DNA of 64,000 nt from Ramlibacter lithotrophicus (GCF_012184415.1 NZ_VTOX01000007.1:124001-188000); one strand, 5' to 3'; positions 29,364 to 38,501 are shown, numbered from the stretch's first letter. Program-made: numbers and translations. Notes: a model not told the origin generated them from the letters alone.

Positions 29364-29954
29364 GTGCACGCTGGCTTGCGTTTCATTTCGCTGATCGCAA
29401 CGGCTCTGCTGTCCAGCGGTGCTGTGGCGGGGCCGTCGCTCGACCTGGTTGTCAGCGTCGTCCCGGCCTCGGGAATTTGCGGCGCCACGGTTCAACCCTC
29501 GTCGATCAGCGTGGCGTGCGGCCTGCCGACGGGCGTTCCGGTCGTAGTCCCCCCCGTGCTCGCGGCGACTCAGCATCCACCAATCGCTGCAGGCACCTTT
29601 GGACCAGCGGTGGCGCCCTTCATTCCCCCTGTCATCACGGCCAGCCGGGGGCTTGCGGGAACCGCGCCACTCGGCCCGTCCAGGCTCCCGAACGTGCGTC
29701 CCGGCCCCGCCGGCGCGACCGAGCCGGCCACTCCGTTGTTCTTCGATACCGGACCCGCCGCACCTTCGGAGCTCCCGTCGGACGGCTTTTACCGCTCACC
29801 GGACGAAGAGCCAGGGTACCGCCAGATTGGCGAGCTGCCGTCGGTCGCCGGGCGGCCAGGCGTGGCCCTGTACAGCGGTGGTGTAAACATAAGTAGCTGG
29901 CGAATGGTTTCCACAGATAATGTTCAGCATGTCGAACTGACCATTTTCTGGTGA
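29364..29954 (+). CDS. Proline-rich secreted protein, atypical fimbrial subunit candidate
   Basis: A 196-residue protein from a GTG start at 29364 with a signal peptide (about 1-22, LIATALLSSGAVAGP). Residues 24-55 look like the start of an SCPU subunit (LDLVVSVVPASGICGATV, then SVACG, two Cys). The last ten residues (VQHVELTIFW) look like its final strand. Between them lies a long Pro/Ala/Gly-rich, probably disordered stretch (about 58-150), so the normal fold is interrupted. It sits between pilin and chaperone genes, and the chaperone start overlaps its stop. It may be a tip or anchor component. It could also be a decayed subunit that has stayed in frame. Confidence 0.55.
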   Translation: MHAGLRFISLIATALLSSGAVAGPSLDLVVSVVPASGICGATVQPSSISVACGLPTGVPVVVPPVLAATQHPPIAAGTFGPAVAPFIPPVITASRGLAGTAPLGPSRLPNVRPGPAGATEPATPLFFDTGPAAPSELPSDGFYRSPDEEPGYRQIGELPSVAGRPGVALYSGGVNISSWRMVSTDNVQHVELTIFW

Positions 29955-30715
29955 CCACCATGACGACGGATTCGAGAATGAGCCGGCTGACTGTCGGGCT
30001 CGCCGCAGCTGCTGTCGTTTTGCCCCTGGCGCCGGTCGCCGCATCGGCCGCGGCTTTCTCGGTCAGCCCGGTTCGCATCTACATGCATGCTCGGGAGCGT
30101 GCCACAGCGATCACGGTGGTGAACGAAAGCGATACCGAACTGGTCATGGAGGCCGAGCTCTTCCAGTGGGCCCAGAAGCCTGACGGCACGGATGAGCTGG
30201 TTCCGACCGATGACCTGATCCTGGCGCCGCCATTGCTCAAGATGGCGCCCAAGTCCCGGCAAGTACTGCGCCTCGCGAACCTGAAGCCCGTCCCGCCCGG
30301 CGAGCAGCTCACGTACCGGATGATCGTGCGGGAAGTACCGGAAGCCGCCCAGGCCGCTGAAGGGGTACAGGTCCAGGTGACGCTCGCCTTCTCGCTGCCG
30401 GTATTCATCACGCCCGCGGGCGCCAAGCAGCGCCTGTTCTGCGATGCCAAACCGGCCGACGCGGAAACGATCGTCGCCTCCTGTGAAAACCAGGGCGGCG
30501 CGTATGCACAGCCCGTCAACTTTTCTTTTCGCGGGCCCTCCGGCGATGTCCTGCTTTCGCAAGACGTGATCGGCGGCTACATCCTCCCGAAGATCCGCCG
30601 GGATTTCCAGTTAAAACGTCCTGCGGCCGGTCCGGCCCTCAGGGGCCCGATGAGATTGGCCGTGACGCAGGATGACGGCTCGGTGCAGTCCTTTGATGTC
30701 ATGTTGGGCAACTAG
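29951..30715 (+). CDS. PapD-like fimbrial chaperone (operon 1)
   Basis: A 254-residue periplasmic chaperone. The signal peptide ends near residue 37 (PVAASAAAF). The first Ig-like domain has FSVSPVRIYMHARERATAITVVNES, the hydrophobic subunit-binding strand and the LAPPLLKMAPKSRQVLRL stretch with the basic residue that anchors subunit C-termini. The second domain has LFCDAKPADAETIVASC. Archaic-type chaperones of Csu systems look like this, with the two added Cys. The GTG at 29951 overlaps the preceding stop as GTGA. ATGs at 29960 and 29987 are alternatives and would shorten only the leader. Confidence 0.82.
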   Translation: MTTMTTDSRMSRLTVGLAAAAVVLPLAPVAASAAAFSVSPVRIYMHARERATAITVVNESDTELVMEAELFQWAQKPDGTDELVPTDDLILAPPLLKMAPKSRQVLRLANLKPVPPGEQLTYRMIVREVPEAAQAAEGVQVQVTLAFSLPVFITPAGAKQRLFCDAKPADAETIVASCENQGGAYAQPVNFSFRGPSGDVLLSQDVIGGYILPKIRRDFQLKRPAAGPALRGPMRLAVTQDDGSVQSFDVMLGN

Positions 30716-33080
30716 CGACGGCACCGGGCATGTCAGAAAGACGCTCCGACTCCTGGCACTGGCGGTCACACTCGTCGGGGCCGGCGCGCTGGCTCAATCC
30801 GCCGGCCCGGTGGAAACGAGAGTTCGCGTCTATCCCCTCGAAGTCCTGCTGAACGGCGCGCCGGTCGGCATCTGGCCCATCGTCGAGCGCAACGGCCAGT
30901 CCTTTGCGCCGCCCGAGGCATTCGACTCGTGGCGCGTGCAGCGGTCCGTCCGGGGCGAGCCCCTGGAATACAAGGGGCAAACCTATTTCTCGATCTCGTC
31001 CCTGCCGGGCGCGAACGTCCATGTCGACGTAGTCCAGGGCACGCTCAGGCTGGATGTTGCGGCCGAGGCATTCGCCGGCATCCGGGCACAGCGCCAGGAG
31101 GCCGCGTCGCTGCGCCGGGACGCAGTCGTCCCGAGCGTCTTCCTCAATTACGACATCAACTACAACCACAGCCAGTTCCGGGACGCCGACGGCAACCGCT
31201 CGCTGGGGATGCTGGGCGAGTTGGGGTATTCGAACGCCCTGGGCCTGTTCACGAGTTCCTTCGCCGTCCGGGACCTCGTGAGCAGCCTTCCCGAAACGCG
31301 CGCGAAGCTGCTGCGGTTGGAAACGACCTTCCGGCGCGACATCCCGGAGCAGGGCCTCACGTTCAATGCCGGGGACGCAACCACCCGCAGCGGGTATCTC
31401 GGTCGCCCGACGCTGTTCGGCGGCTTCCAGGTCGGCAGCAACTTCGGCCTGGCGCCGCAGGTGAACCGGCAGCCCCTGCCCGTGATCATGGGCCAGACAC
31501 TGGCGCCTTCGACCGTCCAGCTGTACGTGAACGATGTGCTCCGGCAGACCGCCAGGATCCCTGCGGGTCCGTTCACGATCGACTCCCTGCCTGCCATCGT
31601 CGGCAACGGAGACGTCTCGGTCGTGGTGCGCGACATCCTGGGCCGCGAAACAGTCATCACCCAGCCTTTCTTCATTTCAGCTGATCTCCTGGCTCCCGGG
31701 CTGAACGATTGGAGCGTCGAGGCCGGCCGGCTGAGGGAAGACCTGGGAAGCTCCAGTTCGCGCTACGGGGCTGCATTCGCGAGCGGGATGTGGCGGCGCG
31801 GGCTGACGCCCACAATCACGGCCGAAGGTCGCGCTGAAGTGTCCCGCACCAGGAGCACGCTGGGACTGGCCGGAGTGACAGCGCTCGGCGGCAGCTACCT
31901 GGCCCGCGGCGGACTGGCCGCCAGCCGCGACGAGCGCCTCGGACAGGGAGTGCGTTGGTCGCTCGGACTGGATTGGCGCGGCAAGGCGAATAGCGTACTG
32001 GTCAATGCGGCTGGGAGTTCGCGCGTCTTTCGCTACCTCGCGGAGCCCGAATCCGCTGCGCCGTCGCGGCTGGAGCTCGCAGCGCAGGCCGGCTTCTTCC
32101 TTGGCCCCTATGGTCGTCTCGGGGCCGGCCTGGCGATGCAGTTCCCATACGGCCTGTCGCGCATTTCGACGGCGTCGCTCACTTACACCACTGTGTTGCG
32201 CGACAACTGGCAGTTGAACATCGGCCTTTCTCGGGCGATGGGCCCTGCCCCCGCGACGAGCTTCGGTGTTTCGGTCAACATCCCCCTGTCCAGGCGCAGT
32301 GCGGCGGTGGTTTCAGCTCAGTCGCGCGGCGGCCGGCTCGATACCTACAGCAGCTTTTCGCGCTCGCCGGAAGGCGCCTACGGGACCGCATGGCGGGTTC
32401 TGGGCGGCTATCAGGACGAGCCTCGGGCCGAGGGAAGCCTCTATCACTTCGGCGCCGGCGGCATCGCTTCGGCGGACGTCAGCGCAACCCGCGACGAGAC
32501 CCATCTTCGACTCGGATCGGTCGGCGGGCTGCTCTACACCGGCGGCAAGGCCTATGCCTTGCCACGTCACGACTCGAGCGCGGCGCTGGTGCGGGTACCA
32601 GGCTATCGCGGCGTCGGCGTCGGCCTGGGGCAACAGGTATCGACGCGCACCGATACCGATGGCTATGCGCTGGTTGCGCGCCTGAACGCGTACCAGTCCA
32701 ACCCGATCCGGCTCGATCCCAACGACCTGCCGATCACTGCCGAAATCGACAGCATCGAACTGCCCGCCGTGCCGGCGTGGCGCAGCGTGGCCCTCGTGGT
32801 GTTCCCGGTCCGCGGCGGGCGGGCCGCGGTCATTCGTGTCATGCTCGAAGACGGACAGCCGGCACCGACCGGCGCCTCGGTCCGCATCGTCGAGGAGGCC
32901 CGAGAGTTCTACGTGGGGCGGCGCGGCGAGGCCTACATCACGGGACTTCGGGCGCGCAATCGACTGCGGCTGTCGTGGAAGGGAGCAAGTTGCGCGTTGG
33001 ATGTCGACCTGCCCGAGGGGAGCGTCGACGAGGTGGCCCGCGTGGGGCCGGTGACATGCCAAGGAGCAATACAGCGATGA
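30696..33080 (+). CDS. Outer-membrane fimbrial usher (operon 1)
   Basis: A 794-residue usher that secretes and assembles chaperone-bound subunits. After a signal peptide (hydrophobic LRLLALAVTLVGAGALAQ) come the N-terminal chaperone-docking domain (about 25-130), the 24-strand pore with plug (about 140-620; motifs FLNYDINYNHSQF, VQLYVNDVLRQTARIPAGPF, PFTIDSLP, DILGRE) and C-terminal domains (about 640-790, DTDGYALVARLNAYQSN). Only one other usher of this type is in the window. The ATG at 30696 overlaps the end of the chaperone gene by 20 bases; an ATG at 30672 is also possible. Its stop overlaps the next gene's ATG. Confidence 0.87.
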   Translation: MSCWATSDGTGHVRKTLRLLALAVTLVGAGALAQSAGPVETRVRVYPLEVLLNGAPVGIWPIVERNGQSFAPPEAFDSWRVQRSVRGEPLEYKGQTYFSISSLPGANVHVDVVQGTLRLDVAAEAFAGIRAQRQEAASLRRDAVVPSVFLNYDINYNHSQFRDADGNRSLGMLGELGYSNALGLFTSSFAVRDLVSSLPETRAKLLRLETTFRRDIPEQGLTFNAGDATTRSGYLGRPTLFGGFQVGSNFGLAPQVNRQPLPVIMGQTLAPSTVQLYVNDVLRQTARIPAGPFTIDSLPAIVGNGDVSVVVRDILGRETVITQPFFISADLLAPGLNDWSVEAGRLREDLGSSSSRYGAAFASGMWRRGLTPTITAEGRAEVSRTRSTLGLAGVTALGGSYLARGGLAASRDERLGQGVRWSLGLDWRGKANSVLVNAAGSSRVFRYLAEPESAAPSRLELAAQAGFFLGPYGRLGAGLAMQFPYGLSRISTASLTYTTVLRDNWQLNIGLSRAMGPAPATSFGVSVNIPLSRRSAAVVSAQSRGGRLDTYSSFSRSPEGAYGTAWRVLGGYQDEPRAEGSLYHFGAGGIASADVSATRDETHLRLGSVGGLLYTGGKAYALPRHDSSAALVRVPGYRGVGVGLGQQVSTRTDTDGYALVARLNAYQSNPIRLDPNDLPITAEIDSIELPAVPAWRSVALVVFPVRGGRAAVIRVMLEDGQPAPTGASVRIVEEAREFYVGRRGEAYITGLRARNRLRLSWKGASCALDVDLPEGSVDEVARVGPVTCQGAIQR

Positions 33081-33949
33081 TGCCCAAGGTTCTTTGGGCG
33101 GCCGCTCTGGTCGCGAGTGCGTTGATGTATGGCGAGGCCCGCGCCGCACTGAGCTGCACGATCATGGCCGCGCCGCCGACGATCGCGGGCGCGTACGATC
33201 CGGCCGGCCATCTGGACCTGCAGGGCTCGTTCACCATCAACTGCACGAGGGCCAAACAGGACAAGAACTGGACGGTGTGGGTGGGCTTGAACCAGACCAC
33301 CGCCCAGGCCTTGGCGAAGGCGCCGCCCTACGCCGACACGCTCGCCTATGGCATCTACACCGATGCGGCCCGTTCGATCCGCTGGATGGACGGGGTCAGT
33401 GGCGGGTCGACGGCCGTCCTTCCCTTCTCCGGCAGCGTCACGGCCGCCTCGGTCAGCGTGCCTTTCTACATGCGCGCACCCGCTGGTCAGCAGGACAAGG
33501 CCGCGGGCACCTATCAGGACACGCTGACGGCGACGCTTCGGCTCACCGACAGCGTGGGTCAGCAGCTCGGCACGACAACCGTGACGACCGAGGCCGAGGT
33601 TGCGAAGAACTGTTCCGTCGGCGCGGCACCGATCGCCTATAGCGTCTCGTACCAGGCTTTCCGCAGTACGGCACTGGTGGATTCCTCGCAAAGCGTATCG
33701 GTGACCTGCAGCAAGGGCACGCAGGTCAGCCTCAGTCTGGATCAGACGACCGGCGTCATTTCGCCGATCGGCCTCACATACGCGCTCACGTTTCCTGGCT
33801 GGTCACCCTCCACCACGGGCACTTCGAGCACGGGGACCCTGCCGCAGTCGTTCGGCTTGGTGCTGACGCTGCCCGCGGGACAGGCAGGCACTTGCGCCAG
33901 CGGGACCTGCAATGGCACGGCGACGCGGCAGATCACGATCACCTACTGA
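33077..33949 (+). CDS. Two-domain SCPU protein, probable fimbrial tip adhesin (operon 1)
   Basis: A 290-residue protein, about double the length of the pilins. The signal peptide ends near residue 19 (YGEARA). Two SCPU-like modules follow: about 22-165 (LSCTIMAAPPTIAG, SFTINCTRAK, YQDTLTATLRL) and about 175-290 (AKNCSVGAAPIAYSVS, SVSVTCSKG, ending RQITITY). In Csu fimbriae the last gene, csuE, is a two-domain tip adhesin, and this gene has the same place and shape. The start at 33077 overlaps the usher stop (ATGA), with AAGGAG at 33061; an ATG at 33056 is an alternative. Adhesin function is inferred. Confidence 0.75.
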   Translation: MMPKVLWAAALVASALMYGEARAALSCTIMAAPPTIAGAYDPAGHLDLQGSFTINCTRAKQDKNWTVWVGLNQTTAQALAKAPPYADTLAYGIYTDAARSIRWMDGVSGGSTAVLPFSGSVTAASVSVPFYMRAPAGQQDKAAGTYQDTLTATLRLTDSVGQQLGTTTVTTEAEVAKNCSVGAAPIAYSVSYQAFRSTALVDSSQSVSVTCSKGTQVSLSLDQTTGVISPIGLTYALTFPGWSPSTTGTSSTGTLPQSFGLVLTLPAGQAGTCASGTCNGTATRQITITY

Positions 33950-34203
33950 TCAGAGCCCCCCAGGGGTGCCCCGCCCCGGGGACACGATTCGCCGCCCGTC
34001 CATCACCTGTAACATCGCCCGCCGTCGTAACCAACTGTGACAAAGTTGCGGAAGCGGCTGATTTTAAAGAGATTACCGCGATTATTCGCTCGTCATAGGT
34101 TGCTTTCCTAAACCCAAGGAGTAACCTTCGGTTGCCTTTTGATACATTTCCAGTTGGGCATGTACCTGGCACCGAAGCAGTACCACCCTCAAGGAGCATC
34201 GAA
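33950..34203 (+). promoter_or_regulatory. 254-base leader region of fimbrial operon 2 with two ribosome sites
   Basis: An AT-rich patch around 34020-34090 (GATTTTAAAGAGATTAC) is the likely promoter area. Downstream are two AAGGAG sites. The first (34118-34123) is followed by a small hairpin AACC-TTC-GGTT and a TTG at 34132 that opens a 24-codon extension in frame with the pilin. The second (34191-34196) serves the pilin ATG at 34204. The signal peptide is right only from 34204. Confidence 0.45.
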
Positions 34204-34668
34204 ATGACACTGAATCGCATCGCCAAGACCGCCGCTCTGGTGGCGCTCGTCTCGGCCTCGTCCCTCGCCCTTGCCGACACGCAGAACCTCGTGGTCACCG
34301 CCAGCGTCACGGGCGTGTGCAAGCTGACGAATATCCCGAACCTGGTGTTCGGCCCGATCGACCCGTCAAGCGTGGGCGCCGGCGGCGTCAACGCCTCCAC
34401 CAGCGTCACCTACAAGTGCACCAAGGGAACGGCCGCTACGGCGCTCTCGGCCTCTGCGCTGTCGGACACGATGAGCGATGGAACGAACACCCTGGCCTTC
34501 TCCATCACGCTGCCGGCCGTCGGTACGCTGTCGGCAGGTACCGGATTCTCCGCGGCGGCCGCTGCCACGACGTTCACGGTCAACGGCAACATCGCGCAGG
34601 CCGCTGCGCAGGACGCGGTCGCCAGCGCCGCCTACACGAAGACCCTGACGCTCACGCTGACGCCGTAA
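34204..34668 (+). CDS. Spore coat U-type fimbrial subunit (operon 2, probable main pilin)
   Basis: A 154-residue exported subunit with signal peptide (about 1-24, ALVALVSASSLALAD). The SCPU pattern is clear: NLVVTASVTGVCKLTN with the first Cys, NASTSVTYKCTKGTA with the second, and a final strand TLTLTLTP. Its composition (Thr, Ala, Ser, Gly; few charges) is that of a major pilin. The ATG at 34204 follows AAGGAG and gives a proper signal peptide. It is the first gene of a second chaperone-usher set that is collinear with the first but differs in sequence throughout. Confidence 0.78.
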   Translation: MTLNRIAKTAALVALVSASSLALADTQNLVVTASVTGVCKLTNIPNLVFGPIDPSSVGAGGVNASTSVTYKCTKGTAATALSASALSDTMSDGTNTLAFSITLPAVGTLSAGTGFSAAAAATTFTVNGNIAQAAAQDAVASAAYTKTLTLTLTP

Positions 34669-34768
34669 GGGCGCGGCATTCCCGCCGCCCGGGCATCCCG
34701 CCCGGCGCGGGGGACGCCCCAGACCCGACGATGTCTGCCAAACGCCTTTGGATTCACGGGGGCCACGA

Positions 34769-35218
34769 TTGAAGGCTCGACTCGCGCCCTGGCTGCTGCC
34801 CATGGCACTGCTCGCGATGGCGGCGCCCGTCATGGCCAAGGACTTGACCTGCAGTTTCAGGGCCAAGGGACTCACCATGAGTTTCGGCGCGCTCGACCCG
34901 AGCAGCGGATTGAACGCCAGCGCGGTCGTTTCGCCGGCGACCCTCACTGCCGACAGCGCCGGCGACTGCGACAAGGCCGTCACCATGACCATCGATGCGG
35001 ACGGCGGCAGCAATTACAGCGGGAGCCGGCGGCTCAGGGGCGCGAGCGGTTCCGACTTCATTCCGTACACGCTGGTCGGAATCCCGATCAGCATCGCCGG
35101 CCCGGGCAACGCGAAGTACACGCAATTCACGTTCAGCGGGGTCATCCTCTGGACCTCCTACGCGGACGCGCCGGCGGGCAACTACTCCGATACGGTTATG
35201 ATTTCAGTCACTCCGTAG
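34769..35218 (+). CDS. Second SCPU subunit (operon 2, minor pilin)
   Basis: A 149-residue exported protein; signal peptide about 1-23 (LLPMALLAMAAPVMAKD). Two Cys, in DLTCSFRAKG and SAGDCDKAVT, flank the SCPU-like core, and it ends GNYSDTVMISVTP, the expected C-terminal strand. The TTG at 34769 is preferred because it is just behind a GGGGG stretch and gives a normal basic N-region; TTG 34748 and ATG 34802 are alternatives. The chaperone gene follows closely. Minor or base subunit is the likely role, by analogy with CsuA and CsuB. Confidence 0.7.
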   Translation: MKARLAPWLLPMALLAMAAPVMAKDLTCSFRAKGLTMSFGALDPSSGLNASAVVSPATLTADSAGDCDKAVTMTIDADGGSNYSGSRRLRGASGSDFIPYTLVGIPISIAGPGNAKYTQFTFSGVILWTSYADAPAGNYSDTVMISVTP

Positions 35219-35253
35219 AGCGCGCGAGCGCACAGGTGATTGGATCCCGGCCG

Positions 35254-36012
35254 ATGGCATCGATCTTCAGGAGCTTCGCGACGGTCTTGCTCAGTGCCGC
35301 GGCACTCGCCGGCGCTTCCGCCTTCAGCGGGGAGTTCGCGGTGCAGCCGGTACGCCTCGACCTCGGCCCTTCGGTCAGGAGCGGCGCCATCGCGGTGCGC
35401 AACGAGGGGAAGGAGAAGCTCTCCTTCCAGATCCAGGCCGTGGCCTGGAGCCAGGACCAGTCCGGCAAGGACCAATACCAGGACACCCAGGACCTGATCT
35501 ACTTTCCGCGGCTGCTTTCGGTGGAGCCGGGCGAGGAAGGCGTCATCCGGATCGGCGCCCGCAACACCGTGCTGCAGGTAGAGAAGACCTACCGGGTGTT
35601 CATCGAGGAGTTGCCGGGGAATCTGCAGCAGGGTGAAAAGGGCACCGCGCAGGTGAGCGTGCTGATGCGTTTCGGGGCTCCGGTTTTCATGAGCCCGGTG
35701 AAGCCCCAGGACAGCATCGTGATCGGATCCATCCTGCTGTCCAAGGGCGCGCTCACTTTCTCGGCCCACAACACGGGCAACCGCCACCAGGTGCTCGGAG
35801 GCATCGACGTAAAGGGAGCGGACGCGACAGGCAGCCAGGTCTATGCGACCACGCTGGCCGATCGATACCTGCTGGCAGGAGCCACCAAGTCATTCTCGAC
35901 CAACATCGCGGCGGAGCAGTGTGGCAGGATCAAGAGCATCGTCATCGACGTCAAGACGGACAAGGCGGGCGCGTCGCGCACCATCGACGTGACGCCAGCC
36001 ATGTGTCCGTGA
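35254..36012 (+). CDS. PapD-like fimbrial chaperone (operon 2)
   Basis: A 252-residue periplasmic chaperone with a signal peptide (about 1-24, LLSAAALAGASAFS). Domain 1 has FAVQPVRLDLGPSVRSGAIAVRNEG and IYFPRLLSVEPGEEGVIRIG, the usual subunit-donor strand and anchor region. Domain 2 has the FMSPVKPQDSIVIG stretch. It belongs to the same archaic family as the operon 1 chaperone but is clearly diverged from it and carries a single C-terminal pair of Cys. A GTG at 35236 is an alternative start. The usher start overlaps its stop as GTGA, so the two are coupled. Confidence 0.82.
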   Translation: MASIFRSFATVLLSAAALAGASAFSGEFAVQPVRLDLGPSVRSGAIAVRNEGKEKLSFQIQAVAWSQDQSGKDQYQDTQDLIYFPRLLSVEPGEEGVIRIGARNTVLQVEKTYRVFIEELPGNLQQGEKGTAQVSVLMRFGAPVFMSPVKPQDSIVIGSILLSKGALTFSAHNTGNRHQVLGGIDVKGADATGSQVYATTLADRYLLAGATKSFSTNIAAEQCGRIKSIVIDVKTDKAGASRTIDVTPAMCP

Positions 36013-38483
36013 CCAGCGTCCGGCCCCAGCCCGTCGAGGAGTTGGGTCGCCGACGGTCGCGCGCATTCGGTTTCGCTTCATTCGTGGCCGCCCTGCTGTC
36101 GGTGGTGCAGGCCCCTTGCTGGCCGGACGACGGCACCGCCGCTGCGGCGCAGGCGGCGCAGGCGGAGCACCTTGTCGCCAGGGTCACGCTGAATTCCGAG
36201 GACAAGGGCGACCTGTTCGTGCGGCGCGATGCGAGCGGCGACTTCCTGGTGCGGCTCCAGGATCTCAAGGCGATGGGCTTCAAGGACCCCGCCCGCGCAG
36301 CGACCCTCCTCGACGGGGAGCCGCACGTCGCATTGACGTCCATGCGAGGCGTGTCGTTCAGCTTCGACCAGAAGAAGCTCACTCTTGACATCGTCGCCGA
36401 CCCGCGGCTGCTCCCCAGTCAGACGCTCAACGCCGATCAGGGCCGCTGGCTGCGCGGCAGGCCGCTGAAAGGAGCAAGCGCCTTCTTCAATTACGCGCTG
36501 GATCACGTCAAGAGCGACGGCGCCCCCGCCGCAACGACCTTTTCGGGCGAGTTCGGATGGAACAGCGGCTCCTTCCTGTTTCTCACGGACGCAGTTTCGA
36601 TGCAACCGGCGCTCGGCGAGCGCCGGCTGATTCGGCTGAACACCAGCCTCACGCGCGAGGACCTGGACGACCTGCGCCGGGTGGTCGTCGGCGATTTCTT
36701 CACGCCGTCGCGCGACATCAGCAGCGGCGTGGCGATGGGCGGCCTCAGCGTGTCGAAGGTCTTCGCCCTGAACCCCTACGTCGTGCAGTTCCCGACCCAG
36801 ACCGTGAGTGGCACCGTCGCCCTCCCGAGTGATCTGGAGGTCTATGTCGACGGGCAGCGCATCAGGGTGGAGAAGCTCAGGCCCGGCGAGTTCGAGTTGC
36901 GCGACATCCTCGGCTACGGGGGTGCGCGGTCGGTGCAAGTGGTGCTGCGCGACGCGTTCGGCCGCGTGCAGCAGCTCGACTACTCGTTCTATTTCAGCGA
37001 CCAGCCGCTGAAGACGGGGCTGCATGAATACAGCTACAGCGCCGGTGCGCTCAGGCGCCGTTACGGGACGGCAAGCAGCGATTACGGGCCGGCCGCCGCC
37101 GCCATGTTCCACCGCTACGGAATCAGCGACACGGTGACGCTGGGCCTTCGTGCCGAAGCCACCCGCGGATTCCACAACGCGGGCCCGCTGGCCACCGTGG
37201 TGCTCGGGAATGCCGGCGTCGTCAATCTCGCGCTCGCATCCAGCCGGCTGCACGAAGCGCGTGGCCGCGCGGCGTCGGTCGCCTACAACTATCTGGCCCG
37301 CCGGTGGAGCACGGGGCTGGCGCTCCGGCGCGACTGGGGCGACTACGCCGCCCTGGGCAGCCCCCCCGCGTTGAGCACGAGGCGGTATGAGGCCAGCGCC
37401 ATCGTCAGCTTCAACCTGCCGGGCTCGGCTGCCCTGTCCCTCAGCCATTCAACCCGCGCCTTCCGCGGCGCCCGCAGCCTGGCTCCGGCCACGCCGCTCC
37501 TGCCATTCACCTCGGTTGCCGGAAACCAGCGCGTCACCACCGTGAGCTACTCGGCGCCGCTCTTTCCGGGGCGTGCTTCGCTGTCGGCCAGCCTCAGCCG
37601 CATCCGGGACCGGGAGCCTCGTACCGAGGTCACGTTCCGGCTGACCGTCTATCTGGACAAGGACCATTCGGTCGCAGCCAACTATCAGGGCAGCCGGTCC
37701 GGGCGGGCCGCCAATGTGCAACTCATCAGGAACCAGCCGGTCGGCGAGGGACTGGGGTATGTGCTCGATGCGAGCCACACCAGCGATGCGGCCACCCGAC
37801 GATGGGACAGCCGCTCCACGGTGCAGTACAACGCAGCCCCGGCGATCGTGCGCGCCGAGTACGCCCGCCACCGAGACCGCGATTCGGCGGCGACCAACGA
37901 GTATCGGGCTTCGCTGGCGGGCGGAATGGCATATGCCGGCGGTGCCTTGGCCCTGGGGCGGCCGGTGACGGGCAGTTTCGGGATCGTGAAAGTCGGCGAA
38001 CTGGCCGACGTCGCCGTGGCAGTGAACGGTCAGCCGATGGGGAAGACCGGCGCCAACGGCACGCTGTTCATACCTACGCTCAACTCCTACTACAACAACG
38101 ACATCGTCATCGCACCCGACAGCATCCCGATCGACTATTCGATCCGTTTCACCAGGCAGCGCGTGGTGCCCCCTGGTCATGGCGGAGCGCTCATCGACTT
38201 CCCCGTCACGAAAATCCAGGCGCTCAGCGGCCGGATCAAGGCCGCGGCGGACGGTACGGCAAGTGCGGTCGAATTCAGCGAGGCGACGATCACCGCGGCA
38301 GGCGAGCCGCTGAAGTTTCCGACCGGCCGCGGCGGCGAGTTCTACCTCGAGAACATCGGGCCAGGGGCCTACCCGGGCGCCGTCCTGCTCAACGGCCGCG
38401 ACTGCCCATTTACCTTGACCGTCCCGCGGTCGGACGAAACGTTCGTGGAATTGGGCGATGTCATCTGCCGGCGGGCGCAGTGA
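36009..38483 (+). CDS. Outer-membrane fimbrial usher (operon 2)
   Basis: An 824-residue usher from a GTG at 36009. A basic N-region then a hydrophobic stretch (about 20-35, FGFASFVAALLSVVQAP) forms the signal. The N-terminal domain is about 45-150. The barrel/plug region has NYALDHVKSDGAP, VEVYVDGQRI-like DLEVYVDGQRIRVEKLRPG, FELRDILGYGG and VVLRDAFGRVQQ. The C-terminal domains have QPMGKTGANGTLFIPTLNSYYNND. No further subunit or adhesin gene follows on the plus strand: the gene ends 18 bases from a convergent pilin-like gene. Confidence 0.87.
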   Translation: MTSVRPQPVEELGRRRSRAFGFASFVAALLSVVQAPCWPDDGTAAAAQAAQAEHLVARVTLNSEDKGDLFVRRDASGDFLVRLQDLKAMGFKDPARAATLLDGEPHVALTSMRGVSFSFDQKKLTLDIVADPRLLPSQTLNADQGRWLRGRPLKGASAFFNYALDHVKSDGAPAATTFSGEFGWNSGSFLFLTDAVSMQPALGERRLIRLNTSLTREDLDDLRRVVVGDFFTPSRDISSGVAMGGLSVSKVFALNPYVVQFPTQTVSGTVALPSDLEVYVDGQRIRVEKLRPGEFELRDILGYGGARSVQVVLRDAFGRVQQLDYSFYFSDQPLKTGLHEYSYSAGALRRRYGTASSDYGPAAAAMFHRYGISDTVTLGLRAEATRGFHNAGPLATVVLGNAGVVNLALASSRLHEARGRAASVAYNYLARRWSTGLALRRDWGDYAALGSPPALSTRRYEASAIVSFNLPGSAALSLSHSTRAFRGARSLAPATPLLPFTSVAGNQRVTTVSYSAPLFPGRASLSASLSRIRDREPRTEVTFRLTVYLDKDHSVAANYQGSRSGRAANVQLIRNQPVGEGLGYVLDASHTSDAATRRWDSRSTVQYNAAPAIVRAEYARHRDRDSAATNEYRASLAGGMAYAGGALALGRPVTGSFGIVKVGELADVAVAVNGQPMGKTGANGTLFIPTLNSYYNNDIVIAPDSIPIDYSIRFTRQRVVPPGHGGALIDFPVTKIQALSGRIKAAADGTASAVEFSEATITAAGEPLKFPTGRGGEFYLENIGPGAYPGAVLLNGRDCPFTLTVPRSDETFVELGDVICRRAQ

Positions 38484-38501
38484 GCGCCGCCGCCTGGACC
38501 G

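Noticed and set aside
33950..34203. Riboswitch in the leader of fimbrial operon 2
   Set aside because: Only one small hairpin and two ribosome sites can be seen; no known aptamer pattern or terminator is present.
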